A stretch of DNA of 64,000 bases, from positions 682,001-746,000 of the forward strand of contig NZ_QGDO01000002.1 in the NCBI RefSeq assembly GCF_003149185.1, in the 5' to 3' direction. The stretch comes from Sediminitomix flava. Lineage in GTDB: Bacteria > Bacteroidota > Bacteroidia > Cytophagales > Flammeovirgaceae. The position numbers and the translations under genes are program-made. Positions 56,329 to 64,000 of the stretch are shown in pieces. The notes below the pieces were generated by a model. The model searched no databases, was not told the DNA's origin, and was given only the letters and a program-made list of their open reading frames with translations. How positions within the stretch are numbered: position 1 is the first letter of the stretch; every line of letters starts with the position of its first letter.

Positions 56329-57144
56329 ATGAGATTCTCCTTTTTAGTACTTTTTGTTCTTCCATTCTTTTCGTGTTCTCATGAAAACACAAATGAACAG
56401 AGTAATGAAATCATCGTTACGAAGTTTCAAGAATTACTTGATTCAGCAAAGCTTGAAGGAGCAATCCTAATTTATGATTTAGATCAGAATAAGTATTACA
56501 CAAGTGATTCTGAAAAAGCTAAAATAGGAAGTTTACCAGCTTCAACTTTCAAAATCCCGAATTCGATCATAGCCCTAGAAACAGGTGTTGTTGAAAATGA
56601 TAGTACACTGTTCAAGTGGAATGGAGAAAAAAGAGCTATGAAGATTTGGGAACAAGACCTCATTTTCAGAAATGCCTTTCATTATTCTTGTGTTCCTTGC
56701 TATCAAGAAATTGCTAGAGAAATAGGAGTGAAAAGAATGAACGAATACTTGGACAAATTAGATTATGGAAACATGGAGGTCGATTCTTCAAACATCGATT
56801 TGTTTTGGTTAAGAGGAAATTCTAAAATCAGTCCATTTCAGCAAATCGATTTCCTAAAGCGGTTTTATCAGTCTGAGCTTCCAATTAGTTCAAGAACAGA
56901 GGTAATCATGAAAAAAATAATGATTATCGAAGAAAATTCAGCGTATCAGTTAAGTGGAAAAACAGGTTGGTCAACCGATAAAAATATAAATAATGGATGG
57001 TTTGTCGGATATATTAAAAAAGGAAACAAGGTCTATTTCTTTGCTAATAACGTACAACCAAAACCTGAATTCGACATGAAAAACTTCTCTTCAGTGAGAA
57101 AGAAACTTGTTTTTCAAGCCTTAGAACATTTGAAAATTCTATAG
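56329..57144 (+). CDS. Class D (OXA-type) beta-lactamase, lipoprotein
   Basis: The 271-aa enzyme has a lipobox (FFSC, Cys16), so it is likely membrane-anchored in the periplasm. Class D motifs are all present: Ser72-T-F-Lys75 (PASTFKIPNS, nucleophile and carbamylated lysine), the second serine motif Ser120-C-V122, YGN at 146-148 and KTG at 211-213. WFVGY follows. The SxV motif reads SCVPC, so residues 121 and 124 form CxxC next to the active site, unlike the A/T usual there. The substrate spectrum cannot be predicted. The next gene encodes another beta-lactamase-fold protein. Confidence 0.92.
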   Translation: MRFSFLVLFVLPFFSCSHENTNEQSNEIIVTKFQELLDSAKLEGAILIYDLDQNKYYTSDSEKAKIGSLPASTFKIPNSIIALETGVVENDSTLFKWNGEKRAMKIWEQDLIFRNAFHYSCVPCYQEIAREIGVKRMNEYLDKLDYGNMEVDSSNIDLFWLRGNSKISPFQQIDFLKRFYQSELPISSRTEVIMKKIMIIEENSAYQLSGKTGWSTDKNINNGWFVGYIKKGNKVYFFANNVQPKPEFDMKNFSSVRKKLVFQALEHLKIL

Positions 57145-57198
57145 CGTAAACCGTCGTTAATCATAAACTTCACTTCACTGCATACTTTTTTAGGGATT

Positions 57199-58320
57199 AT
57201 GAAAAACTGGATACTTTTTCTGTGCATCATTTCCACACATGTTTCTTTCGGACAAAAAATCGATGCAACCTATGTCAATAATTACTTCGATAGTCTAAAT
57301 AAGATTAATAAATTTAGTGGACAAGTATTGATTGCAAAAGGAGAAAATATCTTATATAAAAATTCCTTTGGGGAAGCGAATTATTCAAGTCATCAATCGT
57401 TCAATGACTCTACCCGATTCCAAATAGCTTCTCTCTCAAAACAATTTACCGCAAGTGCAATTTTACTTCTTCAAGAAAGAGAATTGCTCAACATAGACTC
57501 CGCCTTTGTAAATTATTTTCCCGAATTTCCTTTCAAGGGTATTACCATAAGGCAAATGCTCAATCATACTTCTGGATTACCCGAGTTTTTTCCAAAGATG
57601 ACTAACGACATGAATACTACGATTGTCAATGGTAATCAGAAAATGATTGAAATGTTACAATCAAAAAAGTATAAACTAGAATTTGAACCAGGAACGCAAT
57701 GGCAATACTGCAATATTTCATACTGTCTTCTTGCTTCACTGATCGAAAACCTAAGTGGAAAATCCTATGATACATTTATGAAAGAAAACCTCTTTCTTCC
57801 TGCGCAAATGTATCATACAACAGCAGAACTCACCACCGACATTCGAACGATTAAAGGAGATAATCTTGCTCTTGGGTATGTCTATGATAAAACGACAAAG
57901 AAATTCATCAGAGCTGAAGAATTACCTCAATTTAATTTGGTGTATTGGCTAGGTGGATTTTATGGAGATGGTTCTGTCATTTCTACAGCCTCAGATCTTT
58001 TAAAATGGAGTCAAGCCTTAAAAAATACCTATCCTCTTTCTCAAAATATTGTAGAACAACTTACCGAGATCCAATACCTCAAAAGTGGCGAAAAGGCTAA
58101 TGCTTGGGGAAATCACTATGGACTAGGTTGGTCTATTCTTAATTCTCAAATTGGGTTAGAAGGAAAAATCATAGAACATTCGGGAGAACAACCAGGCTTT
58201 AGAGCTAGACTTACCATCGCTTTAGAACATGATTTGACAATTGTTATTCTTTCAAACCTAGAAATTGAAAGGTTTTGGGAATTACAGATTTTGTCCAAAG
58301 CCATTTCTTCTCCACAATAA
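57199..58320 (+). CDS. Exported serine hydrolase, class C beta-lactamase/DD-peptidase-like
   Basis: The 373-aa protein has a signal peptide (ISTHVSFGQ) and the penicilloyl-serine-transferase motifs: Ser78-x-x-Lys81 (IASLSKQF), YxN as YCN (QWQYCNISY), and HSG (EHSGEQPGF). It resembles AmpC-like esterases and D-aminopeptidases more than true AmpC. It lies 54 bp after the class D enzyme and 6 bp before the Crp/Fnr gene, so co-transcription with the regulator is likely. The substrate is unknown. Confidence 0.87.
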   Translation: MKNWILFLCIISTHVSFGQKIDATYVNNYFDSLNKINKFSGQVLIAKGENILYKNSFGEANYSSHQSFNDSTRFQIASLSKQFTASAILLLQERELLNIDSAFVNYFPEFPFKGITIRQMLNHTSGLPEFFPKMTNDMNTTIVNGNQKMIEMLQSKKYKLEFEPGTQWQYCNISYCLLASLIENLSGKSYDTFMKENLFLPAQMYHTTAELTTDIRTIKGDNLALGYVYDKTTKKFIRAEELPQFNLVYWLGGFYGDGSVISTASDLLKWSQALKNTYPLSQNIVEQLTEIQYLKSGEKANAWGNHYGLGWSILNSQIGLEGKIIEHSGEQPGFRARLTIALEHDLTIVILSNLEIERFWELQILSKAISSPQ

Positions 58321-58326
58321 AAGGAT

Positions 58327-58908
58327 ATGCAAGAACTTATAAATTCCATCAATCATTATATTCCTCTTAATTCAGAAGATATTACTTGGCTCCAAAACAC
58401 TGTTGAGCAAAGAGTTTATCAGAAAAATGAGGTCATCTTTGAGCAAGGAAAAATATCTGATGAAATCTATTTTGTCACAAAAGGTTGTGTACGGCTTTTC
58501 TACAATGTAGATGGAAATGATAAAACTGCATTCTTTTATACCGAAGGTAAATTTATCTGTGCGGGAGAAAGTTTTACTTATAATGTCCCTGCCATTGAAA
58601 GTTATCAAGCAATTGAAGAGACGGAGATTTATGTTTTCACCAAATCTAAGTTGCTTGACCTTCATGAAAAAGCTCCCAAATTTGAAGTCATTGCCCGTAT
58701 TGCCACCGAAGATGAGTTGATTACCTGTCAGAAAGTGATTGCCTCATTTGTCACCAAATCGGCAGAAGAAAGATACCTTGATCTTCTTGAAACTCAAGGA
58801 GAGCTTTTTCAGCGTGTACCTCAACAATACATTGCATCATTCTTAGGTGTTTCTCCCGAAACATTGAGCCGCATAAAAGCAAGAGTGTACAAGAAACTGC
58901 ATTCTTGA
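58327..58908 (+). CDS. Crp/Fnr-family transcription regulator
   Basis: The 193-aa regulator has a cyclic-nucleotide-binding beta-roll (EVIFEQGKISDEIYFVTKGCVRLFY) and a C-terminal helix-turn-helix (QQYIASFLGVSPETLSRIKARV). No Fnr-type N-terminal cysteine cluster is present. It begins 6 bp after the serine-hydrolase gene. Its stop codon lies within the 18-bp palindrome TCTTGACGATCGTCAAGA, whose 5-4-5 layout (TTGAC-N4-GTCAA) is that of CRP/FNR sites; it may bind there to control the next gene. Confidence 0.88.
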   Translation: MQELINSINHYIPLNSEDITWLQNTVEQRVYQKNEVIFEQGKISDEIYFVTKGCVRLFYNVDGNDKTAFFYTEGKFICAGESFTYNVPAIESYQAIEETEIYVFTKSKLLDLHEKAPKFEVIARIATEDELITCQKVIASFVTKSAEERYLDLLETQGELFQRVPQQYIASFLGVSPETLSRIKARVYKKLHS

Positions 58909-58920
58909 CGATCGTCAAGA
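58903..58920. promoter_or_regulatory. Crp/Fnr-type palindromic operator
   Basis: TCTTGACGATCGTCAAGA is a perfect 18-bp palindrome overlapping the end of the regulator gene. It lies 47-64 bp before the SDR start. The TACTTTTG element at 58941-58948 would place the operator centre near -41 to -44, the class II activator position, and there is no -33 TTG. Confidence 0.6.
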
Positions 58921-58940
58921 GAACTCGGTACTGCGAAAAC

Positions 58941-58948
58941 TACTTTTG
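58941..58948 (+). promoter_or_regulatory. Candidate -7 promoter element of the SDR gene
   Basis: TACTTTTG matches the Bacteroidota -7 consensus TAnnTTTG. No TTG is found 19-20 bp upstream, where the Crp/Fnr-type operator lies instead. Confidence 0.45.
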
Positions 58949-58966
58949 TAAAAAACGATCAATACA

Positions 58967-59836
58967 ATGGATTCAAAAAAAGTATTAGTAGCAGGAGCAA
59001 CAGGCTATCTCGGACAGTTTTTAGTGAAAGAATTGAAAGAAAGAGGCTATTGGGTTAGGGTTTTGATTCGGAAAGAAAGTCAAAAAAAACGCTTTGATAA
59101 AGTAGATGATTTCTTCATTGGGCAAATCACACAAGCTGACTCTCTGGAAGGTATTACTGAGGGAATAGATTGGGTATTTTCAAGTATCGGAATCACACGT
59201 CAGAAAGATGGAATGACCTATATGGATGTGGATTATCAAGGTAATTCAAATTTGCTTAAAGAAGCTTTAAAAAATGAGGTAGAAGCATTCCAATACATAT
59301 CAGCCATTAATGGAGATAAACTCAAACAGCTTAAAATTTTTGAAGCTAAAGAGAGATTTGTTGATGAATTAAAAGCTTCAAAAATCAAATCTTGTGTATT
59401 AAGACCAAACGGATTTTTCTCAGATATGAGAGACTTCTTAAATATGGCAAAAGGCGGAAGAGTTTATCTTTTCGGGGATGGGAATTTTAAACTCAACCCA
59501 ATTCATGGGGCTGATCTAGCAAAGGTCTGTGTCGATAAAATGATTGAAGGCATTGAAGAAGAAACTGTTGGTGGAATGGACATTTTGAGCCAGAATGAAT
59601 TGGCTGAACTAGCTCTTAAAGCATGGGGAAAACCCAAGAAGGTTACTCATCTTCCCGATTGGATTAGAACAACGACTATCAAACTACTGCGAGCACTTAC
59701 TTCTTCTAAGACTTATGGCCCTGTCGAGTTTTTCATGACGGCAATGGCTAGCGATAATATTGCTCACAAATATGGAACACACAAACTTGAAGACTTTTTC
59801 AATGCTGAAGTTCAAGCTTTAAAAGAAAAACTGTAA
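58967..59836 (+). CDS. NAD(P)-binding SDR (NmrA-like) protein
   Basis: The 289-aa atypical SDR has a Rossmann motif KVLVAGATGYLGQFLVKEL, a VFSSIGITRQK segment and a YISAINGD region in place of the classical YxxxK active site. NmrA-like and atypical SDRs often sense the redox state or reduce quinones or aldehydes. It lies downstream of the Crp/Fnr palindrome and is a likely target of that regulator. The following hydrolase gene is 74 bp away. Confidence 0.85.
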   Translation: MDSKKVLVAGATGYLGQFLVKELKERGYWVRVLIRKESQKKRFDKVDDFFIGQITQADSLEGITEGIDWVFSSIGITRQKDGMTYMDVDYQGNSNLLKEALKNEVEAFQYISAINGDKLKQLKIFEAKERFVDELKASKIKSCVLRPNGFFSDMRDFLNMAKGGRVYLFGDGNFKLNPIHGADLAKVCVDKMIEGIEEETVGGMDILSQNELAELALKAWGKPKKVTHLPDWIRTTTIKLLRALTSSKTYGPVEFFMTAMASDNIAHKYGTHKLEDFFNAEVQALKEKL

Positions 59837-59910
59837 AACTAACTAGATAGTTTAATACTCATTTATTCCGTAGATTGGTATATATTTTACACCTCAATGC
59901 CAATCAACAT

Positions 59911-60789
59911 ATGCTTGAAACTACCTATTCCATCCATAAAGAAGACATTCGTATCACTTGCTCCGATCAATTTCAACTAGCAGGAACTCTCTATAAGCCA
60001 CAAACAAATACCAAAGGTGCTATTATGTTGGCTCCCGCTACAGGTATACGAAGAAGGTTTTACAATTCATTCGCCACTTTCCTTGCAGAACAAGGCTTTG
60101 GTGTTATTAGCTTTGAAAATAGAGGTATTGGTGATTCTATCAATGGTTCAATTAATAGCATAAATGCATCTTTAGTGAATTGGGGTGTATTAGATATGAG
60201 GGCTGTTTTGGAAGAGTTGAAATCTCAGTTTCCAAATCAGAGTTACCACTTAGTTGGTCATAGTGCAGGCGGACAACTGGTTGGGCTTATGGAGAATGCT
60301 TCTGAGCTCAAATCAATGTTTAGTTTTGCCTCATCTTCGGGCAGTTTGAGTAATATGGAATATCCATTTAAGTTTTCAGCATTATTTTTCCTTAACTTCT
60401 TTATTCCTTTTAGTAATTTATTTTTTGGGAAAACAAATTCACAATGGGTTGGTATGGGAGAACCTCTTCCTAAAAAAGTAGCTAGCCAATGGAGTAAATG
60501 GTGCAACAGCAAAGGTTATGTAGAAGCTGATTTTGGAAAAGAGATCAAAAACCATCATTACAATACGTTGTCACGTCCTTCTATGTGGCTCTATGCAACT
60601 GACGATGGGATTGCCAATCATAAAAATGTAAATGATATGGTGCGAGTTTTTCCTAAATCAGAAACTGAAATTGTAGCACTCCATCCAAAAGAGTTAGGCA
60701 TAAAAACATTGGGACATATGAGTTTTTTCAGCTCAAAAAATAAAAATTTGTGGAAATACGCATTAGACTGGTTAAAGAAAAATGAATAA
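59911..60789 (+). CDS. Alpha/beta hydrolase
   Basis: From ATG at 59911 the 292-aa enzyme has the nucleophile elbow GHSAGGQ, the oxyanion-side SFENRGIGDS, and a late Asp (YATDDGI) and His (GHMSFF) consistent with a Ser-Asp-His triad. It looks like an exosortase-A-like or esterase-type hydrolase of unknown substrate. The frame extends to a TTG at 59875 but ATG is preferred. Its stop codon overlaps the next gene by 8 bp, which indicates coupled translation. Confidence 0.85.
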   Translation: MLETTYSIHKEDIRITCSDQFQLAGTLYKPQTNTKGAIMLAPATGIRRRFYNSFATFLAEQGFGVISFENRGIGDSINGSINSINASLVNWGVLDMRAVLEELKSQFPNQSYHLVGHSAGGQLVGLMENASELKSMFSFASSSGSLSNMEYPFKFSALFFLNFFIPFSNLFFGKTNSQWVGMGEPLPKKVASQWSKWCNSKGYVEADFGKEIKNHHYNTLSRPSMWLYATDDGIANHKNVNDMVRVFPKSETEIVALHPKELGIKTLGHMSFFSSKNKNLWKYALDWLKKNE

Positions 60790-61093
60790 AGCAGACTTAA
60801 AATTTATCCAAGAATGGGGCGAAACCAGAAAAAAAGGGCGCTGGTATTACGGATTGAAAGTAGGGGGAATACAAGGAGTAATTTTCGCTTTATTATCGGG
60901 AAGCTTCCATTACTTTTTTGATCGACCTTACGATCCGCCATATACATTTGATCGTTTTCTGACTGAAAGTACAACTTATGTGATTCTTTGGATGATCGGG
61001 AGTGCGACAATTATGTGGTGGCAAATGGAAAGAATGTATAAGAAACGACTTCAAAAATTGGAAGATGAAGAGTCTGCCGATAACGAATTATAA
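60782..61093 (+). CDS. Small membrane protein
   Basis: The 103-aa protein has two hydrophobic segments (GVIFALLSGSFHYFF; YVILWMIGSATIMWW) with an acidic linker and a charged C-terminal tail. It overlaps the preceding hydrolase by 8 bp, so the two are translated together. I recognise no family. A bidirectional terminator follows at 61097. Confidence 0.75.
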   Translation: MNKADLKFIQEWGETRKKGRWYYGLKVGGIQGVIFALLSGSFHYFFDRPYDPPYTFDRFLTESTTYVILWMIGSATIMWWQMERMYKKRLQKLEDEESADNEL

Positions 61094-61096
61094 AAT

Positions 61097-61146
61097 AAGA
61101 ACGACATCCTTCAATAGTTTCTAAACTTGAAGGATGTCGTTCTTTT
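61097..61146. terminator. Bidirectional terminator between the small membrane gene and GH97
   Basis: An 18-bp perfect stem (AAGAACGACATCCTTCAA and its complement) has a 12-nt loop and a T-run. It serves the convergent genes ending at 61093 (+) and 61162 (-). Confidence 0.93.
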
Positions 61147-61161
61147 ATGACGAAATAAAGT

Positions 61162-63270
61162 TTATTTCAACTTCTTGAAATGAATGGCTTGCCCACCACT
61201 TTCTTTCATATCGATATTCAAAATATCTGATTTACTCACTTTCTGATTTCTGATTTCATAAGCCGTTGGATTATTCTCCAAATCCGTTTTTTCAGAATCT
61301 GAATAAATTACCGCTTCATAAGTTGCTCCTTCATCCAAGAAATCTAAAGAAATTTCTAAGCTTCTCTTTTCTTCATCCGTAATTGCTCCCAAATACCAAT
61401 CATTTCTATTCTTACGGGCAGTTACTACATAATTACCAATTTCAGCATCCAATACTTTTGTATCATCCCAATTCACAGGTACATTTTCGATAAACTGGAA
61501 AGCAGGATTTCCTTCATAATGCTCTGGTAAATCTGCCGCCATTTGTACTGGAGAATAAATAACAACATACAGTGCTAATTGCTTTGCGAGTGTTGTATGT
61601 ACTCGGTTATCTGGACGATATTCATCAAAAGTAAGATTGAATATACCTGGCGTAAAATCGATTGGTCCACCTAGCATTCTCGTAAATGGAATTACGGTGG
61701 TGTGCCAAGGTTTATTTCCTCCCTGCGCATCCCAAGCATTGTACTCCTGTCCTCTCACACATTCTCTCGAAAGCATATTTGGGTACGTTCTTCGGACACC
61801 TGTTGGTTTAATAATTTCATGACCAACAACCATCACTTTATTTTTTGCAGCTACTTCTAGTACTCTTCTGTAATGCTGTACCATTCGCTGACCATGATGA
61901 TGATATGCTTTTCCATGAATATCTACAGGTCCTTCACCTCTTACGTAACCTGTTTTTACCGCTGGTACACCATTTTCATTGTAGTATTTGAAAGCATCCT
62001 CCAACTGATCTTCATAAACTCCTACATCTCCACCTGTTTCGTGATGACCAATCAAGAACATATCATGATCTTGTGCATATTTAGTAAGCTCTTGCATATC
62101 AAAATCAGGATAAGGAGTGGTAAAATTGAAGTTTTTCCAACCTCTCTCCCATCCATAATTCCAACCTTCTACAAGCAATCCTTTCATTTCGTGTTTGCTC
62201 GCAAAGTCAATGTATTTCTTAACATTCTCGGTATTTGCAGCGTGTTTTTTATCAATCCCTTTTCCAGCCTTAAATGCATCTTTTTGTTCTTGTAAAGATA
62301 GATGTTCTAAATCTGCTGCGTTTTTATTTTCCCAAGTACCTTTATTCAAGTGCATTTCCCACCAAATACCCATATACTTAGCAGGATGAATCCATGAAGT
62401 ATCTTCAATTTTATTTGGCTCATTCAAGTTGACAATCATCTGAGATTCGATCAATGCACCAGCTGTTTCAGCAATTTGTACCGTACGCCAAGGTGTTTTC
62501 ATTGGCGCAGCATGTTTTACTTTTACAGGACTATCTGGGCTGATTGGCACAAGTTGAGAAACTAAGACATTCGAACTATCTTTATTCAATAGTGTCATGC
62601 CAGCAAAATCAGTAAGTGCTGCTTCATGGATACTCAAATAAAGACTGTCTTGCGTTCTGAAGGTAGCGGGTGTATTTGCCGATGGCATTTCTGATAGTTT
62701 TGTTTCTTGATATCTTAACTCATAAGAATCAAACTGTGCTTTTTGCCACCAAGCAGTAGGATCGCCTACAAGTCTGAACTCCGTCACTTCATCCAAAATC
62801 TCGAATTCCTTTAGGTTTGCCTGCTCTGGGAATTCAAATCTAAAAGCGATACCATCATCATAAGCCCTGAAGACCAACTTCATTTCTTTTGCTATTGCAC
62901 CTTTCTGTGTAAGCGTCAAAATCAATTCTTCTGCTTTATTGGTAAATTCAGCATATTCACCCCAAACTGGAGTCCATATTTCATCAATAGAATTCTCTTC
63001 AACAGCAACCAATTCAAAATTGGATGACATATCAATAGAATCGCCAAACTCAAATCCCAATTTCGAAGATTCAATAACTGCGACATCCCCTCTGAATACT
63101 TGATAAGTCGGTTCTCCGTCCGAGTTCAACGAAAATTCAATTCTATTTTTTCCATCAGGAGAAGATACGGTTGTATCAAAGTTTTTTACACTCTCTTTGT
63201 TACAAGAAAACAAAACAGCCAAACTAAGGCTAAGTGTGATAAACGTGGTTAAGTTTCTTATTATTTTCAT
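61162..63270 (-). CDS. Glycoside hydrolase family 97 lipoprotein (SusB-like alpha-glucosidase)
   Basis: From ATG at 63270 the 702-aa protein has lipobox Cys23 (AVLFSC). The N-terminal beta-supersandwich, the catalytic barrel and the C-terminal sandwich of GH97 follow. Barrel motifs include the LVEGWNYGW region, HHETGGDVGVYE, GVPAVKTGYVRGEG and RECVRGQEYNAW. In GH97, the retaining type has Asp after GVxxVK where this protein has TGY, and the Glu in REC/AVRGxEY is the base of inverting SusB. The inverting alpha-glucosidase type is therefore inferred. No susCD pair is adjacent. The frame extends upstream to a TTG at 63297, but ATG is preferred. Confidence 0.92.
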   Translation of the reverse strand: MKIIRNLTTFITLSLSLAVLFSCNKESVKNFDTTVSSPDGKNRIEFSLNSDGEPTYQVFRGDVAVIESSKLGFEFGDSIDMSSNFELVAVEENSIDEIWTPVWGEYAEFTNKAEELILTLTQKGAIAKEMKLVFRAYDDGIAFRFEFPEQANLKEFEILDEVTEFRLVGDPTAWWQKAQFDSYELRYQETKLSEMPSANTPATFRTQDSLYLSIHEAALTDFAGMTLLNKDSSNVLVSQLVPISPDSPVKVKHAAPMKTPWRTVQIAETAGALIESQMIVNLNEPNKIEDTSWIHPAKYMGIWWEMHLNKGTWENKNAADLEHLSLQEQKDAFKAGKGIDKKHAANTENVKKYIDFASKHEMKGLLVEGWNYGWERGWKNFNFTTPYPDFDMQELTKYAQDHDMFLIGHHETGGDVGVYEDQLEDAFKYYNENGVPAVKTGYVRGEGPVDIHGKAYHHHGQRMVQHYRRVLEVAAKNKVMVVGHEIIKPTGVRRTYPNMLSRECVRGQEYNAWDAQGGNKPWHTTVIPFTRMLGGPIDFTPGIFNLTFDEYRPDNRVHTTLAKQLALYVVIYSPVQMAADLPEHYEGNPAFQFIENVPVNWDDTKVLDAEIGNYVVTARKNRNDWYLGAITDEEKRSLEISLDFLDEGATYEAVIYSDSEKTDLENNPTAYEIRNQKVSKSDILNIDMKESGGQAIHFKKLK

Positions 63271-63436
63271 ATTTTTGACAGCGTTAGTTGTGAGCAAGTT
63301 GCAACTTGAAGGAAGTTTTAAGAATGATAAAAATTACCTTTTTACACTTCAAGGAATTTCGAGTAGATCAATAATATCGTTTTCATTTGAAAATCACATG
63401 ATTGGAGAACAAAAAAAGTAGTAAATAGAAGCCCTT

Positions 63437-63922
63437 ATGCAAGACCAAACGTATTATACATATTTACAATCTCCGATCGGTTGGATTGAAATTGAGAGTT
63501 CTTCTGTTGGAATTACATCTTTGCGCTTCACCGAATCGGAACCTCAGAGAGAAAAAATCGAGAATAAAATCACGTTACAATGTAAAACTGAATTGGAAGA
63601 ATACTTCAGAAAAGAACGTAAACAATTCAGTGTTTCATTAGCTCCTGAAGGAAGTGAATTCCAACAAAAAGTTTGGAAAGCCTTGAATGAAATTCCATAT
63701 GGAACAACGACTTCTTACGGTAAAATAGCGGAGATTTTGGGTGATCCGCATGCGGTTCGAGCAGTCGGAAAAGCCAACGGAAGTAACCCTATCGCGATCA
63801 TTGTTCCTTGCCACAGAGTAATTGGCGCTTCTGGAAACCTCACAGGTTATGCTTGGGGCTTGGACAAAAAGCAATGGCTTCTCAAATTGGAGCAAGCAGC
63901 TTTTCAGACAACTCTATTTTAA
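63437..63922 (+). CDS. ogt: Methylated-DNA-protein cysteine methyltransferase (Ogt type)
   Basis: The 161-aa repair protein removes alkyl groups from O6-alkylguanine by suicide transfer to its cysteine. The active site is [10 protein letters not shown], followed by [13 protein letters not shown]. The [22 protein letters not shown] helix-turn-helix is complete. The length fits single-domain Ogt/MGMT; there is no Ada regulatory domain. It diverges from the GH97 gene. Confidence 0.94.
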   Translation: MQDQTYYTYLQSPIGWIEIESSSVGITSLRFTESEPQREKIENKITLQCKTELEEYFRKERKQFSVSLAPEGSEFQQKVWKALNEIPYGTTTSYGKIAEILGDPHAVRAVGKANGSNPIAIIVPCHRVIGASGNLTGYAWGLDKKQWLLKLEQAAFQTTLF

Positions 63923-64000
63923 AATCCCTTTACCTACATAAAAACACTTTATCGTCTTTTTACTTGTTTAAAAGGGATAAAAATTGAATTAAGATCAATA

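Noticed and set aside
56329-58320. Acquired resistance island (class D enzyme plus AmpC-like protein)
   Set aside because: No integron, insertion sequence or attachment site flanks the genes, and base composition is like that of the neighbours; they appear to be chromosomal.

Overview
The window is chromosomal DNA from a low-GC marine-type Bacteroidota, most likely a member of the Cytophagales (Flammeovirga or Sediminitomix relatives). The reasons are a gliding-associated gldG gene, SpoIIE phosphatase and Cache histidine-kinase signalling, many lipoproteins with acidic residues after the lipobox cysteine, a GH97 glucosidase, TAnnTTTG-type promoters, and few Shine-Dalgarno sequences. The genus is inferred. 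No rRNA or tRNA gene and no complete insertion sequence was seen.

Layout. 1-9.7 kb: the 3' end of a Y_Y_Y membrane sensor, an NhaC antiporter, a corrinoid adenosyltransferase, an orphan cas6, asnB, then a + strand group of DinB-like, NRDE/TANGO2, ATP-grasp and DivIC-like genes. 9.8-17 kb: two tandem Cache histidine kinases, divergent from gldG-DUF4340. 17-24.5 kb: a subtilase, two GT2 glycosyltransferases, a SpoIIE-type phosphatase, a long non-coding stretch with tandem terminators, and a PspA homologue. 24.5-32 kb: a - strand block with an SDF symporter, a split ThrE exporter, and a four-gene gamma-glutamylation operon (glutamine-synthetase-like ligase, iron alcohol dehydrogenase, class I amidotransferase-type hydrolase, aldehyde dehydrogenase). 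32-37 kb: two lipoproteins and a CPBP protease.

37-47 kb is the most coherent system, a probable zinc-starvation (Zur) regulon. It holds MerC-like protein, GTP cyclohydrolase I, two COG0523 GTPases, a Fur/Zur regulator, a TonB receptor with its lipoprotein, a stand-alone HisI paralogue, and, beyond a frameshifted qorB-like gene and a MITE-like repeat, an LCIB-type carbonic-anhydrase-like protein. Four copies of a 17-bp operator-like motif, ATGCRAC-N3-GTYGCAT, lie 55-92 bp upstream of merC, the regulator gene (two copies) and the LCIB-like gene. No instance was seen elsewhere in the window. Together these suggest zinc uptake, zinc chaperoning and back-up copies of zinc enzymes under one regulator.

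47-64 kb is a mosaic of defence, detoxification and metabolism genes: GIN-domain lipoprotein, arylamine N-acetyltransferase, MATE pump, erythromycin-esterase-like protein, MazG, an exported catalase-peroxidase, TrmH methyltransferase, DUF2200, a class D beta-lactamase, a beta-lactamase-related serine hydrolase, a Crp/Fnr regulator with an FNR-like palindrome before the next gene, SDR, alpha/beta hydrolase, GH97 and an alkylguanine-DNA methyltransferase. Most neighbouring transcription units are separated by clear hairpin-plus-T-tract terminators, several of them shared by convergent genes.
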